33,604 nucleotides of DNA from Oligoflexales bacterium (lineage in GTDB: Bacteria > Bdellovibrionota_B > Oligoflexia > Oligoflexales > RGVZ01). The DNA lies in assembly GCA_947479535.1 (NCBI GenBank), contig CANJZQ010000025.1, positions 1 through 33,604 on the forward strand. Reading direction: 5' to 3'. This document shows, piece by piece, positions 23,375-30,778 of this stretch; position 1 is the first letter of the stretch; each line of letters starts with the position of its first letter. The translations under genes and the position numbers were made by a program. The notes below the pieces were generated by a model. That model had not been told where the DNA came from and searched no databases. It saw only the letters and a list, made by a program, of their open reading frames with translations.

Positions 23375-24505
23375 TTAATGTGGTTTTGGGGTTGGCGTTG
23401 GCTCAGGGGTTGGCTCTTCCTTTTTCGGAGGCTCCACCCGCTCGGCCCGAAAACTTTTATCCCCCAGGCAATTAAGCGGCAAATAGACATAAGCGAACCG
23501 GTCCGGCCCGTGGCATTCGATCAATCCGCCCTCGGGGTATTCGGCCCCGGAAGTCTCATAGGTGTAGCGGCAATCACCCTTCATGCCTGGAGTCACAGCA
23601 CCGTCCGGCATGAAGTTTGAGGCGTTCATGTAGAAGGCGTTGAAACGGGATATCTTCCACCCAAAATCAGTTGGTTGGAACGGCCCCTTGGATGGCTCAG
23701 GCGTTGGTGTCGCCACCAGCTTGGCACCCTTTTTTGGTTTGACTTCGGCTTTTTTGACCACTTTTTTATCGGGATTTCTTCGGGCCTCACGTTCTTCGAG
23801 AAGCTTGCTGCGCCGCCTTGATTCCCGGAATCCGAAACCATTCTTCATCAGGGGCTGGTCCCCCGTATCCAGATTGAAATCTGCACCGGGGTCAGCAACA
23901 TAATCTTTCGGCGGAAAGCGGATGAACCATCTTTCGCCGCTGAACGTAGTAACAAAAACGCGCCGCCCCATTTCCTCGGACCGGCTGGCCTCGCAACTGC
24001 GGATATAAACCGGGACGGGTTCCACGGGTAGTTTGACAGCATAAGGAACCACAAATGCGATGCGATATGGAAGGCGCCAGGAGACGCGAGTTCCCTGGTC
24101 CATCTGATCAACCCTGACGAGCCACGTCAGTTCAGAAAACTCATCCATTTCACCCAACCTGAAAGGGACATCCTCGGGCTTGCAAACTTTCACAGGCGGA
24201 CGAACCGAGGCAGGGTCAGACTCTTGAGTCAGGCGTTCGATCTTGATGCAAGTTCCCTTCGGTGGAACGACACGGATGTAACCTTGCAAGCGCTCAGGCG
24301 GAACATCCGTCCCAGCGATGATCTTTTGTTGCTCCGGGGAATCTAAAACTACGGGCTCAAAGGGAGACGGCTTGAAAAGCGGCGCCAGGGCCGCCACCCG
24401 GTCTTCTTCTCCGAGGGTTTGAAAATTCGCTGGTAATTTTCGCGGCGCAGCTTGAACTGAACCCGAAAAAAAAACTGCGATGGCTAGTGCGCCAGGGATT
24501 TTCAC
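23375..24505 (-). CDS. Secreted protein of unknown function with Pro-rich tail, 376 aa
   Basis: Not recognised. A signal peptide covers about residues 1-19 (cleavage near VQAA). The body has two compact parts: residues ~60-215, with cysteines at KGTCIKI, VKVCKPE and IRSCEASRS and beta-rich strands (YRIAFVVPYAVKLPVEPVPVYI); and residues ~275-355, with GDCRYTYETSG, LIECHGPDRFAYVYLPLNCLG. A Lys/Arg/Glu-rich, probably helical or disordered linker (residues ~230-275) joins them. The end is a PTPEPTPTPKPH-type tail. GTG at 24505 follows GAGGAG at seven bases. It lies 25 bp downstream of the propeller-protein gene, so the two probably form one operon. An envelope-associated role is the most that can be inferred. 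Confidence 0.75.
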   Translation of the reverse strand: MKIPGALAIAVFFSGSVQAAPRKLPANFQTLGEEDRVAALAPLFKPSPFEPVVLDSPEQQKIIAGTDVPPERLQGYIRVVPPKGTCIKIERLTQESDPASVRPPVKVCKPEDVPFRLGEMDEFSELTWLVRVDQMDQGTRVSWRLPYRIAFVVPYAVKLPVEPVPVYIRSCEASRSEEMGRRVFVTTFSGERWFIRFPPKDYVADPGADFNLDTGDQPLMKNGFGFRESRRRSKLLEEREARRNPDKKVVKKAEVKPKKGAKLVATPTPEPSKGPFQPTDFGWKISRFNAFYMNASNFMPDGAVTPGMKGDCRYTYETSGAEYPEGGLIECHGPDRFAYVYLPLNCLGDKSFRAERVEPPKKEEPTPEPTPTPKPH

Positions 24506-24530
24506 GTCACGACTCCTCGCGAAGGGCCAC

Positions 24531-25523
24531 TCAATACTGCTTGGGATCCGTGTCGATCATGAACAAGTCTGTCGTCCGCGCGACCGTGTAAAAGATGCGC
24601 TTTCCAGCATGATGCCACTGGGGCCAGCGCTCATCGGAAAATGGCGTGCTCGTGATGAAGTGTTTGTCACTGCCACTTGCCACCTTCAAATCGTAACCTG
24701 TGATTTTATTTCCGCTCATCCTTGCCCCGGCATACAGCAATTCATTTTTCTCTGGATGCCATGCCGGATCCCGACCGCGATCCACAAGTTCCGCCGCCGA
24801 GCCTTCACGGCTGCGGTAAACGTAGCCATCGACCGTTGCCCATCCCACGGCTGAACCATCAGGACTCACCGAGAACGATTCCAAAACTCCCCCATCGTCT
24901 TCCAACTGGGTCATTTTCGTTCCATCGCCATTGAACCAAAGCATCCCGCGGCCTGTGGCGACATATTTACCTTTGCCATGATCGCGATGCGCAATCTGCC
25001 ATTTGGCCAACCGGTCGTCGGGAAATGAAAGCTTTACCGTGGTCAGGCCATCCGGCGTGAAAACATAGGCGCCGAGGGTTCGCGGATCCATGGTGGGAAA
25101 TCCTGTTGCCGACGCCAGCTTGCGCACCGTCTTGCTCTGCCCCAGTGCCGCGTCAAAAACCTCAATCTTCGTGGCAGTCAGCGCCTTGGCTTCATCGCCC
25201 GTCCCTGGCACTGCAGCAGCCTTCACGTACAAAAGCCGGAAACCATCGGGAGCCCAGGTGAAGGTTGGGCCGGCGGGAATCACACCCACCAGGTGCACCC
25301 CGGAATCCTTCAAGTCCAGAACCTTGAGTTTTTCGTCCTGGCGAAACGCCAGAAACCGGCTTTTTGGGTCAAGCCGCAGCATTTCAGGGGAGTCCCCCAG
25401 GCGCAAAACTGGCTGAGGCCCTTTGTTTGCTGGCACTGGAACCACTCCAAAGGCAGGTACGAACCCCGCCGACGCCCCAAAAAAAACAATCATAAATCTA
25501 ATTAAACGAATTATTTTAGTCAT
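24531..25523 (-). CDS. Secreted TolB/PD40-type beta-propeller protein, 330 aa
   Basis: A signal peptide spans about residues 1-26 (basic start MTKIIRLIR, hydrophobic core, cleavage near PAFG). The rest is a string of WD40-like PD40 blades with recurrent 'W/SPDG..L.y' motifs: LDPKSRFLAFRQDE, FTWAPDGFRLLYVKA, FSVSPDGSAVGWATVDGYVY, PAWHPEKNELLYAG and WPQWHHAGKRIFYTV. This is the arrangement of TolB and related periplasmic propellers, but the TolB N-terminal domain is absent and no tol-pal gene is nearby, so it is not called tolB. ATG at 25523 follows GAGGTGA at about seven bases. It heads a two-gene operon with the Pro-tailed secreted protein. Confidence 0.8.
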   Translation of the reverse strand: MTKIIRLIRFMIVFFGASAGFVPAFGVVPVPANKGPQPVLRLGDSPEMLRLDPKSRFLAFRQDEKLKVLDLKDSGVHLVGVIPAGPTFTWAPDGFRLLYVKAAAVPGTGDEAKALTATKIEVFDAALGQSKTVRKLASATGFPTMDPRTLGAYVFTPDGLTTVKLSFPDDRLAKWQIAHRDHGKGKYVATGRGMLWFNGDGTKMTQLEDDGGVLESFSVSPDGSAVGWATVDGYVYRSREGSAAELVDRGRDPAWHPEKNELLYAGARMSGNKITGYDLKVASGSDKHFITSTPFSDERWPQWHHAGKRIFYTVARTTDLFMIDTDPKQY

Positions 25524-25581
25524 TTACAGTCACCTCAACGGTTGCAAACCGGACGATACCGGTGGCAATTTCAGGTCAAGA

Positions 25582-25609
25582 TTTGGCCGGATTGTTCCGT
25601 AGATATAGT
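25582..25609 (+). promoter_or_regulatory. Candidate promoter of the 25639 gene
   Basis: TATAGT at 25604-25609 is a good -10 about 30 bp before the ATG. A weak -35 (TTTGGC, 25582-25587) lies 16 bp upstream. The region is a 115-bp divergent intergenic space, so a promoter is expected here. Confidence 0.35.
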
Positions 25610-25638
25610 ATTGAGGAAAGACGCAACGGAGGGAACCC

Positions 25639-25965
25639 ATGCACGGTCTAAAGCTGAGAAAACTCTTACTGGTCCTGGCTGCTTTAGGTTTTACCGGGGT
25701 CGCCTTCGACACGGCCTGGGCCAAGGGAGAAAAGGGACGCGAGAAGTTCATCACCCGGGAAGGCAAGTCCAGCAAGGGGGCCAAGGGCGACAAGACCACC
25801 GTGAACTTTGATGAAGTCGACATCGGTGGCCAGCGCAAAACGCCTCTGGGAACCTTGGTCACCAACAACAAAAACTCCAAAGACTACGATTTCATCAAGC
25901 TGCGGCAGCGCTGGCACCCGGAAATGATCGAGTCGGCATCCAGCCTGGAGTCAGGCGGGCGCTGA
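25639..25965 (+). CDS. Small secreted protein of unknown function, 108 aa
   Basis: ATG at 25639 follows CGGAGGGA. A clear signal peptide runs to about residue 28 (basic LKLRK, hydrophobic core, AWA cleavage motif). The mature ~80 residues are basic in the first part (KGEKGREKFITREGKSSKGAKG), then contain VNFDEVDIGGQRKTPLGTLV and DYDFIKLRQRWHPEMIESAS. There are no cysteines and no further membrane segments. It is divergent from the propeller gene and 94 bp upstream of the outer-membrane barrel gene. No family is recognised; it is called real because of the start, ribosome site and signal peptide. Confidence 0.72.
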   Translation: MHGLKLRKLLLVLAALGFTGVAFDTAWAKGEKGREKFITREGKSSKGAKGDKTTVNFDEVDIGGQRKTPLGTLVTNNKNSKDYDFIKLRQRWHPEMIESASSLESGGR

Positions 25966-26059
25966 TCCTCCTGCGAAAATCCCTTAAGTTTCAGCCGTTT
26001 TGACCGATCCCTCCTCTAGGCACGACGATTCCGTCGTTGGCAGTTGGGGGGAAGCCGTC

Positions 26060-27232
26060 TTGATTAATAAGCTAAAATTATTGGCTTATATTTTCTGCGC
26101 CGTCGCATGGGCCGAGGGTGCTCGCGCTCAAACCACCGAAGATTCCACCGGCGAAAAAACCGTACTCGACGACGACAGCTTTACCTCGACCCGGGCATCT
26201 GCCATGGGCGGGTCTATCGCCAGCATGGCAGACGACATGGACGCCGCCTGGCAAAACCCAGCAGGCATTGGCGGCTTTGGATTGGGCAAAGATGCCAATG
26301 TTCCCTTTGCACGAAAAGTCTATTTTCCTCACATCCTGATCGGCGCGAACTCCAACACGTATTCGATGAACCGCTCGTTCAAAAGCAACGATGCCGCCGA
26401 TGATCCTGCCGTGGCGAAATCGCTCCTGGCTGCTGCGGAGGGCAAACGCCAGTATTTCCGGAATACACTTTCAGCCGGAGCCGTCTTGGGGCGTTTCATG
26501 TTTCTGCCCTACTACGACACCCAGCTGGCCGCCGTCAGTGCCGCCGATGACAACTCAACCATCAGCACAGCCTACCGGATTCGATCTGGGGCCGGTTATG
26601 GATTCAGTTTTTCGGAGCCCAAGGGACTTGTCAGTGTCGGGATTTTCCGCAACGTTTTCACCCAGACCGACGTCACAGGCGATGCGACCTACGATCAACT
26701 CATCACGGCCTCGGAACGCTCAAGCTTCATCTCGGACAACAAAAAACAGTTCACTGGAACCGATGACACGGTCGGGGTCCTCTGGCGCATGAGTGAAAAA
26801 TTGGCCCCGACCCTCGGGATGACGCTCCATCATTTTAATGGAACGAAATACACCAGCGGCACGGAAGGCGTTGCTTCCTACACGGTGCCCCAAGACTTGA
26901 CCATCGGGTTCAGCATGATCCCAAAGAACAAGGGCGAGGCGCGAGTCGCTCTTTGCATTGAAGCCGACCGCCTGCTTCAAAAGGAAATCACCCTGGAGAA
27001 AAAAATCCACACCGGAATCGAAGTCACCCTGGGCCGCCTGCCCGGCAGCTACGCCGCAGCCGCCCTGCGCGCCGGATGGGAATATGCTGGCCCAAGCATG
27101 GGACTCTTCCTGAACGGCGGGTTGATCAACCTTGAAATTTCCTCGCGGGCCGAAGATATTGGTGCCGGCAACAAACGCGTGATTGAAAGGCGTTTGAACG
27201 GTACTGTGTTTGTGAACGTCGCTGAATTTTAA
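26060..27232 (+). CDS. Outer-membrane beta-barrel protein, PorV/UPF0164-like, 390 aa
   Basis: The start is TTG at 26060, seven bases after a GGGGGGAAG ribosome site, giving a signal peptide ending near ARAQ (residue 24). A longer in-frame TTG at 26000 would bury the signal. Near the mature N-terminus, ASAMGGSIASMADDMDAAWQNPAGIGG matches the 'RAxxMGGAFxAxADDxxAxxxNPAGL' hallmark of FadL/PorV/UPF0164-type barrels. The remaining sequence alternates polar and hydrophobic residues with many Gly/Tyr/Phe strands, and ends with an aromatic Phe (VFVNVAEF), as outer-membrane barrels do. The stop is only 18 bp before ccmA, so it may share a transcript with the ccm genes. Substrate unknown. Confidence 0.82.
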   Translation: MINKLKLLAYIFCAVAWAEGARAQTTEDSTGEKTVLDDDSFTSTRASAMGGSIASMADDMDAAWQNPAGIGGFGLGKDANVPFARKVYFPHILIGANSNTYSMNRSFKSNDAADDPAVAKSLLAAAEGKRQYFRNTLSAGAVLGRFMFLPYYDTQLAAVSAADDNSTISTAYRIRSGAGYGFSFSEPKGLVSVGIFRNVFTQTDVTGDATYDQLITASERSSFISDNKKQFTGTDDTVGVLWRMSEKLAPTLGMTLHHFNGTKYTSGTEGVASYTVPQDLTIGFSMIPKNKGEARVALCIEADRLLQKEITLEKKIHTGIEVTLGRLPGSYAAAALRAGWEYAGPSMGLFLNGGLINLEISSRAEDIGAGNKRVIERRLNGTVFVNVAEF

Positions 27233-27250
27233 CGAAAGTCGGCCCCCATT

Positions 27251-27868
27251 TTGAATCCCCTCTTACGAATTCGAGGCGTTGGATTTTCCTATCCGGGACG
27301 GTCTTTATTTCGCGATGTGGATTTAACCGTATTGCCAGGTGAACTGATCCATCTGCGCGGCCCCAATGGCGCAGGCAAATCGACCCTGTTGCGCATCTGC
27401 GCCGGACTCCTTGACCCCCAAAGGGGCGAGGTTCATTGTGATTCACACCGGTTTGAATACCTGCCCGCCGAAGCCAACGGTTTTCACCTAAAACTTGGCG
27501 CCGCGGAGAACCTGCATTTCTGGCACGAGCTGCGCAGCGGAAAAAAAATTTCTGCGGATTCCCTGCAAAAATCGCTGGCCGAATGGAAACTGGATCATCC
27601 GCTCATCGCCGGAAATTTCGCGCTTCCTTTGGCCAAGTTCTCGACGGGCATGAAAAGGCGTCTCGCCTTGGCGCGCCTCGTGGTGAATGGTACGCCACTT
27701 TGGCTGCTCGACGAGCCCGTTTCGGGACTCGATGAAGATGCCGTCGCAACTTTTATTTCAACCTTGCGTCAGCACCTTGAAAACGGCGGGGCGGCGGTTA
27801 TTATTTCCCACGACACGCGGATTTTCAGCGGGCTCACCACGCGGATCCTGGACCTAATTTCATGCTGA
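27251..27868 (+). CDS. ccmA: Heme exporter ATP-binding protein CcmA, 205 aa
   Basis: ATPase of the CcmABCD complex, which releases holo-CcmE during System I cytochrome c maturation. It has Walker [12 protein letters not shown] (about residues 37-47), a degenerate signature KFSTGMKRRLALARL as is usual for CcmA, Walker B LWLLDEPVSGLD and H-loop ISHD. Length equals the E. coli protein. The start is TTG at 27251; no ATG fits and the ribosome site is weak, so translation may rely on coupling to the barrel-protein gene 18 bp upstream. It overlaps ccmB by 7 bp. Confidence 0.93.
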   Translation: MNPLLRIRGVGFSYPGRSLFRDVDLTVLPGELIHLRGPNGAGKSTLLRICAGLLDPQRGEVHCDSHRFEYLPAEANGFHLKLGAAENLHFWHELRSGKKISADSLQKSLAEWKLDHPLIAGNFALPLAKFSTGMKRRLALARLVVNGTPLWLLDEPVSGLDEDAVATFISTLRQHLENGGAAVIISHDTRIFSGLTTRILDLISC

Positions 27869-28554
27869 CTCAATTTCGAATCCTATTTCGCCAAACGCTG
27901 AGGGCCGAGTTTGCCGACCGCGAGCGCGTCTTGTCCCCGATCCTCTTTGCCATGGTGATCCTTGTGGTTGTCGCCTTCACCTTTGGCGAGCCCGCACCCG
28001 AGTTGCGTCCCGCAGCATTCGTTGCCCAGGTTTTTTTGAGCCTCGTTCTGGCAACGCAAACTGCCCTTGCCAGGGCCTTTGACCCCGAACACCAAGACCG
28101 TGCCTTTGATCTTTTACGCGCAGCCCCGGTTTCGCCGGGCGCCATTTTCCTGGCAAAGCTGGCTGTGGTGCTGATGCAGGGGGCAACCATCCTGGTCCCA
28201 TCCATTGCCATCAGCGCCCTGTTCTGCGGCGTGTCCCTGCCCCCGGACCGTTTGTTTGCCTTTACCGGACTGTGTTTGCTCACGGTGGCTGGCCTGGGCA
28301 GCCTTGGCGTTACTTTGGCCGCCATGACCCTCAAAGCCCACGCCCGAACCGTCTTGTTTCCTTTGCTTTACTTCCCGCTTTCGACGCCGCTTCTGTTGGC
28401 CGGCACCCAAGGCGGAGCCGCCATTGTCGCCCCAGAAACCATGGTTGCGGCCGCCACGATGATCAGCGGCTGGGTCACCGTGTCCATGTCAGCAAATGTC
28501 ATCTTCTTGACCCTGGGAATTTTGCTGTTTGGCGAATTGGTCAAAAGCGATTAA
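27862..28554 (+). CDS. ccmB: Heme exporter membrane protein CcmB, 230 aa
   Basis: Inner-membrane subunit of the CcmABCD complex. It has about six hydrophobic segments, the first near residues 26-42 (SPILFAMVILVVVAFTF). The conserved cytoplasmic-loop segment FDPEHQDRAFDLLRAAPVSPGAIFLAKL is characteristic of CcmB. Length is typical (~220-230). ATG at 27862 overlaps the ccmA stop by 7 bp. A 52-bp gap then precedes ccmC. Confidence 0.94.
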   Translation: MLTQFRILFRQTLRAEFADRERVLSPILFAMVILVVVAFTFGEPAPELRPAAFVAQVFLSLVLATQTALARAFDPEHQDRAFDLLRAAPVSPGAIFLAKLAVVLMQGATILVPSIAISALFCGVSLPPDRLFAFTGLCLLTVAGLGSLGVTLAAMTLKAHARTVLFPLLYFPLSTPLLLAGTQGGAAIVAPETMVAAATMISGWVTVSMSANVIFLTLGILLFGELVKSD

Positions 28555-28606
28555 AACCGGAACAGATCTTGAGTCCGTTACTGGATGCCCGTGAAGGTGA
28601 AACCCC

Positions 28607-29284
28607 ATGCCCCGTAACTTGAAGTTAACTGGAATTGCCCTCTGGACGTGCCTTCTGACGGTTTGGGGCGCTGCCCTTGCCGTGGTTCCGCCAGACCAAA
28701 ATCAGGGCGAAGTCTACCGCATCATTTACCTGCATGTTCCCAGCGCGATTTCAGCCTTTGCCGCGAGCCTGTTTCTGGCCCTTGCCGGTGGCGCAGCCTT
28801 GTGGACACGCAACGAAAAATTCCTGACCTGGCAACGGGCGCTGGCCGAAACGGGACTTCTCATGACGGGGCTTGCCCTGTTGACGGGATCGATCTGGGGC
28901 AAGCCAACGTGGGGCACATGGTGGACTTGGGACGCGCGCCTCACGACCACTTTCCTCCTTGCGATCCTTTTGGCTGGATATCTGATGCTTCATTCCGCAC
29001 TGCCGACCGGTCGTCAGCGCCTCGCAGTTTGCTCGGGCCTTTCGATCTTTATTTTTGCCGACGTCCCGATCATCTACAAAAGCGTGACCTGGTGGCGCAC
29101 CCTGCACCAGCCGCCAACCATCATCCGCTCGGGCGGATCGACCATGGCACCTGAAATGCTGACGGTACTCATTGCTGGTATCGTCGCCATGATCGCAATG
29201 ACGCTTTGGCTTGCCTGGCTGCGCACTGGCAGCATCGAACTGAATCGGGAACTTGAATCCCAGACCGGAGCCGCGCTCACATGA
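28607..29284 (+). CDS. ccmC: Heme handling protein CcmC, 225 aa
   Basis: Inner-membrane heme-handling protein that loads heme on CcmE. The WWD domain is present (WGKPTWGTWWTWDARLTT, about residues 97-114), flanked by the two expected axial histidines in IYLHVP (His43) and LHQPP (about 176). About six transmembrane helices are present. ATG at 28607 follows AAGGTGA at good spacing. The stop overlaps the ccmD ATG by 4 bp. The size (225 aa) and the WTWDARLT form fit CcmC rather than the much larger CcmF. Confidence 0.96.
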   Translation: MPRNLKLTGIALWTCLLTVWGAALAVVPPDQNQGEVYRIIYLHVPSAISAFAASLFLALAGGAALWTRNEKFLTWQRALAETGLLMTGLALLTGSIWGKPTWGTWWTWDARLTTTFLLAILLAGYLMLHSALPTGRQRLAVCSGLSIFIFADVPIIYKSVTWWRTLHQPPTIIRSGGSTMAPEMLTVLIAGIVAMIAMTLWLAWLRTGSIELNRELESQTGAALT

Positions 29285-29442
29285 ACAGCATGAACGTCAT
29301 GGGCAGTACGAACGACTGGTCTTTCATCATTGCCGCTTATATTGCTGGATTCCTGTTCGTCGCCGGATACGCCGTCTGGGCGTTTTTCGAGCGCCGCCGT
29401 TTGCAACGGATTTTGACCGCACTGCGGGGAGCCTCCAAATGA
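29281..29442 (+). CDS. ccmD: Small heme exporter protein CcmD, 53 aa
   Basis: Single-pass membrane protein needed to release holo-CcmE from CcmABC. The ORF encodes a short polar start (MNSMNVMGSTNDWS), one hydrophobic helix (FIIAAYIAGFLFVAGYAVWA, about residues 15-34) and a basic tail (FERRRLQRILTALRGASK), the standard CcmD shape. ATG overlaps the ccmC stop (ATGA), and its own stop overlaps the ccmE ATG (ATGA), so it is tightly embedded in the operon. Low sequence conservation is normal for CcmD. Position and topology carry the assignment. Confidence 0.88.
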   Translation: MNSMNVMGSTNDWSFIIAAYIAGFLFVAGYAVWAFFERRRLQRILTALRGASK

Positions 29443-29975
29443 ATCATGAAGATGTAAATAGAAATAGAAATGGAAAACGCAAAAAGAGCCTGAAGTGGTG
29501 GCTGGGTGGTGCCGTGATTGGCGCGGCGATTGTCGCACTGGTTTCGGTGCAGCTTGGCAACAACGCTGTTTATTTTTACACACCGGACGAAGCCGTCGCC
29601 AAAGCCGCAGACCTGGCCGGAAAAACGGTTCGCGTTGGTGGCATGGTGACTCCAGGATCCGTCGTGTGGAAGGCCAGTGACCTGGAATTAAAATTCAATA
29701 TGTCGGATCTAAAAGGTCACGACATTGCGGTGCAGCATCGTGGAGCTCCGCCTGACATGTTCAAAGAAGGCCAAGGCGTCGTGGTCGAAGGGACCATCCT
29801 TGGAGCGATCCAGCCAGTCGCCGCCGGCATGCCCGCACTGCCCCTGCAAATGAATTCCCGAAAACTCATGGTCAAGCATTCCGAAGAATATAAAAAACCA
29901 GGCGATCACAACCAAGGCGTGGACAAGGCGCTCCTTGAAAAATCGATATTCAAAGACCAAGGCGGCGCACTGTGA
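29439..29975 (+). CDS. ccmE: Cytochrome c-type biogenesis heme chaperone CcmE, 178 aa
   Basis: Periplasmic OB-fold heme chaperone anchored by an N-terminal helix (about residues 20-39, after basic NGKRKKSLKWW). Beta strands include GKTVRVGGMVTPGSVVW and GQGVVVEGTI. The covalent heme site is present as KHSEEY: His147 and, four residues on, Tyr151 (HxxxY type, not the CxxxY variant). The C-terminal tail (KKPGDHNQGVDKALLEKS) is typical. Start ATG 29439 overlaps ccmD; a longer open frame beginning upstream lies inside ccmC/ccmD and is rejected. The stop overlaps the GTG start of ccmG. Confidence 0.95.
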   Translation: MNHEDVNRNRNGKRKKSLKWWLGGAVIGAAIVALVSVQLGNNAVYFYTPDEAVAKAADLAGKTVRVGGMVTPGSVVWKASDLELKFNMSDLKGHDIAVQHRGAPPDMFKEGQGVVVEGTILGAIQPVAAGMPALPLQMNSRKLMVKHSEEYKKPGDHNQGVDKALLEKSIFKDQGGAL

Positions 29976-30532
29976 TCCACGCAAAAACCAGGCACCTGGT
30001 GGTTTCCATTGTTTTGATTTTAGCTGCAGCCGCTGTGGTTGGACTGCTGACGCGTGGACTTTTCGTCAACGTGCAGAAAGTACCGTCGGCTCTTGTTGGA
30101 AAACCAGCAGCAGAATTTCAATTGCCCTCGATTGATGCCACGGGAGAACCCGTGAATCTCGCCCGGTTCAAAGGCAAACCGGTCATCTTGAATTTTTGGG
30201 CAAGCTGGTGCACGAGTTGCCGCGAAGAATCTGAAATGCTCGAGGTGTTCTGGCAATTATGGAAGGACAAAGGCATCCAAGTGATCGGCATCGCCGTGCA
30301 AGACACGCCGGAAGCCGCACGGGAATTTGCCCAGAAAGCCGGGAAAACTTTTGTCCTTGGAATCGATGAGACGGGAAAGGTCGGACTGGACTACGGGGTT
30401 TACGGCGTCCCGGAAACTTTCTTTATCGATGCTTCCGGGGTCATCCGTTACAAGGAGGCGGGGCCTTTGACCAGAGATATCCTGGTCGCCGAAGCAAACC
30501 GCCTTATGACGACGTCTTCAACCAGCCCGTGA
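29972..30532 (+). CDS. ccmG: Thiol:disulfide interchange protein CcmG/DsbE, 186 aa
   Basis: Membrane-anchored periplasmic thioredoxin-fold reductase that keeps apocytochrome CxxCH cysteines reduced. A TM helix spans about residues 9-26. NFWASWCTSCREE has the redox pair Cys80-Thr-Ser-Cys83. GVYGVPETFFID is the diagnostic CcmG loop with the cis-Pro. GTG at 29972 overlaps the ccmE stop (GTGA). It follows ccmE directly where ccmF is usually found; ccmF and ccmH are not in the window. The last 29 bp overlap a small ORF on the other strand. Confidence 0.93.
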   Translation: MIHAKTRHLVVSIVLILAAAAVVGLLTRGLFVNVQKVPSALVGKPAAEFQLPSIDATGEPVNLARFKGKPVILNFWASWCTSCREESEMLEVFWQLWKDKGIQVIGIAVQDTPEAAREFAQKAGKTFVLGIDETGKVGLDYGVYGVPETFFIDASGVIRYKEAGPLTRDILVAEANRLMTTSSTSP

Positions 30533-30665
30533 CGTCCATCACGAATCCCAGCGTGTAGGCTGCGATCAAAAATGGGGCAACCAGACCAAGAAAAAGAACG
30601 ATCGGAAGGAATTCAACCAGATCGCGTACGTTGTCGACTTTGAAATCTTCTTTTGTAAACATCAT
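30504..30665 (-). CDS. Small single-pass membrane protein, 53 aa, antisense to the ccmG 3' end
   Basis: Function unknown. The ORF begins MMFTKEDFKVDNVRDLVEF, then a long hydrophobic stretch (LPIVLFLGLVAPFLIAAYTL, about residues 20-39, extending to GFVMDV), and ends WLKTSS. AAGGGG lies about nine bases before the first ATG (30665), a convincing ribosome site. A consensus TATAAT lies ~95 bp upstream. It converges with ccmG and overlaps it by 29 bp. An acidic/amphipathic start plus a single helix suggests a small subunit or regulator of a membrane complex, but no family is recognised. A chance ORF is possible; the combined ribosome site, -10 and clean helix argue for a real gene. Confidence 0.6.
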   Translation of the reverse strand: MMFTKEDFKVDNVRDLVEFLPIVLFLGLVAPFLIAAYTLGFVMDVTGWLKTSS

Positions 30666-30757
30666 CGCACGTTACCCCTTCACCTAAACCATCAGAAGAT
30701 GCCTGGCTCAAACTACCCCTAGATATTAACGGGCCAGCCCCCGAAATGCACGCCGTA

Positions 30758-30763
30758 ATTATA
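30758..30763 (-). promoter_or_regulatory. Consensus -10 (TATAAT) upstream of the 53-aa membrane protein
   Basis: A perfect TATAAT occurs on the minus strand in the 113-bp gap between the yjdM stop and the small membrane-protein start. The -35 region (AATCCT at 17 bp) is poor, so activity may need an activator or be coincidental. It would give an ~85-nt 5' leader. Confidence 0.35.
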
Positions 30764-30778
30764 GCCCGTCACCTTGAA

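Noticed and set aside
26022-26037. Perfect 6-bp hairpin ACGACG-attc-CGTCGT before the barrel gene
   Set aside because: No U-run follows on either strand, so it is not a terminator; no known riboswitch or operator shape. Retained only as a possible leader structure.
29253-29438. Upstream extension of the ccmE reading frame
   Set aside because: It runs through ccmC and ccmD in another frame, and the ATGA overlap at 29439 plus the CcmE N-terminal anchor fix the true start.
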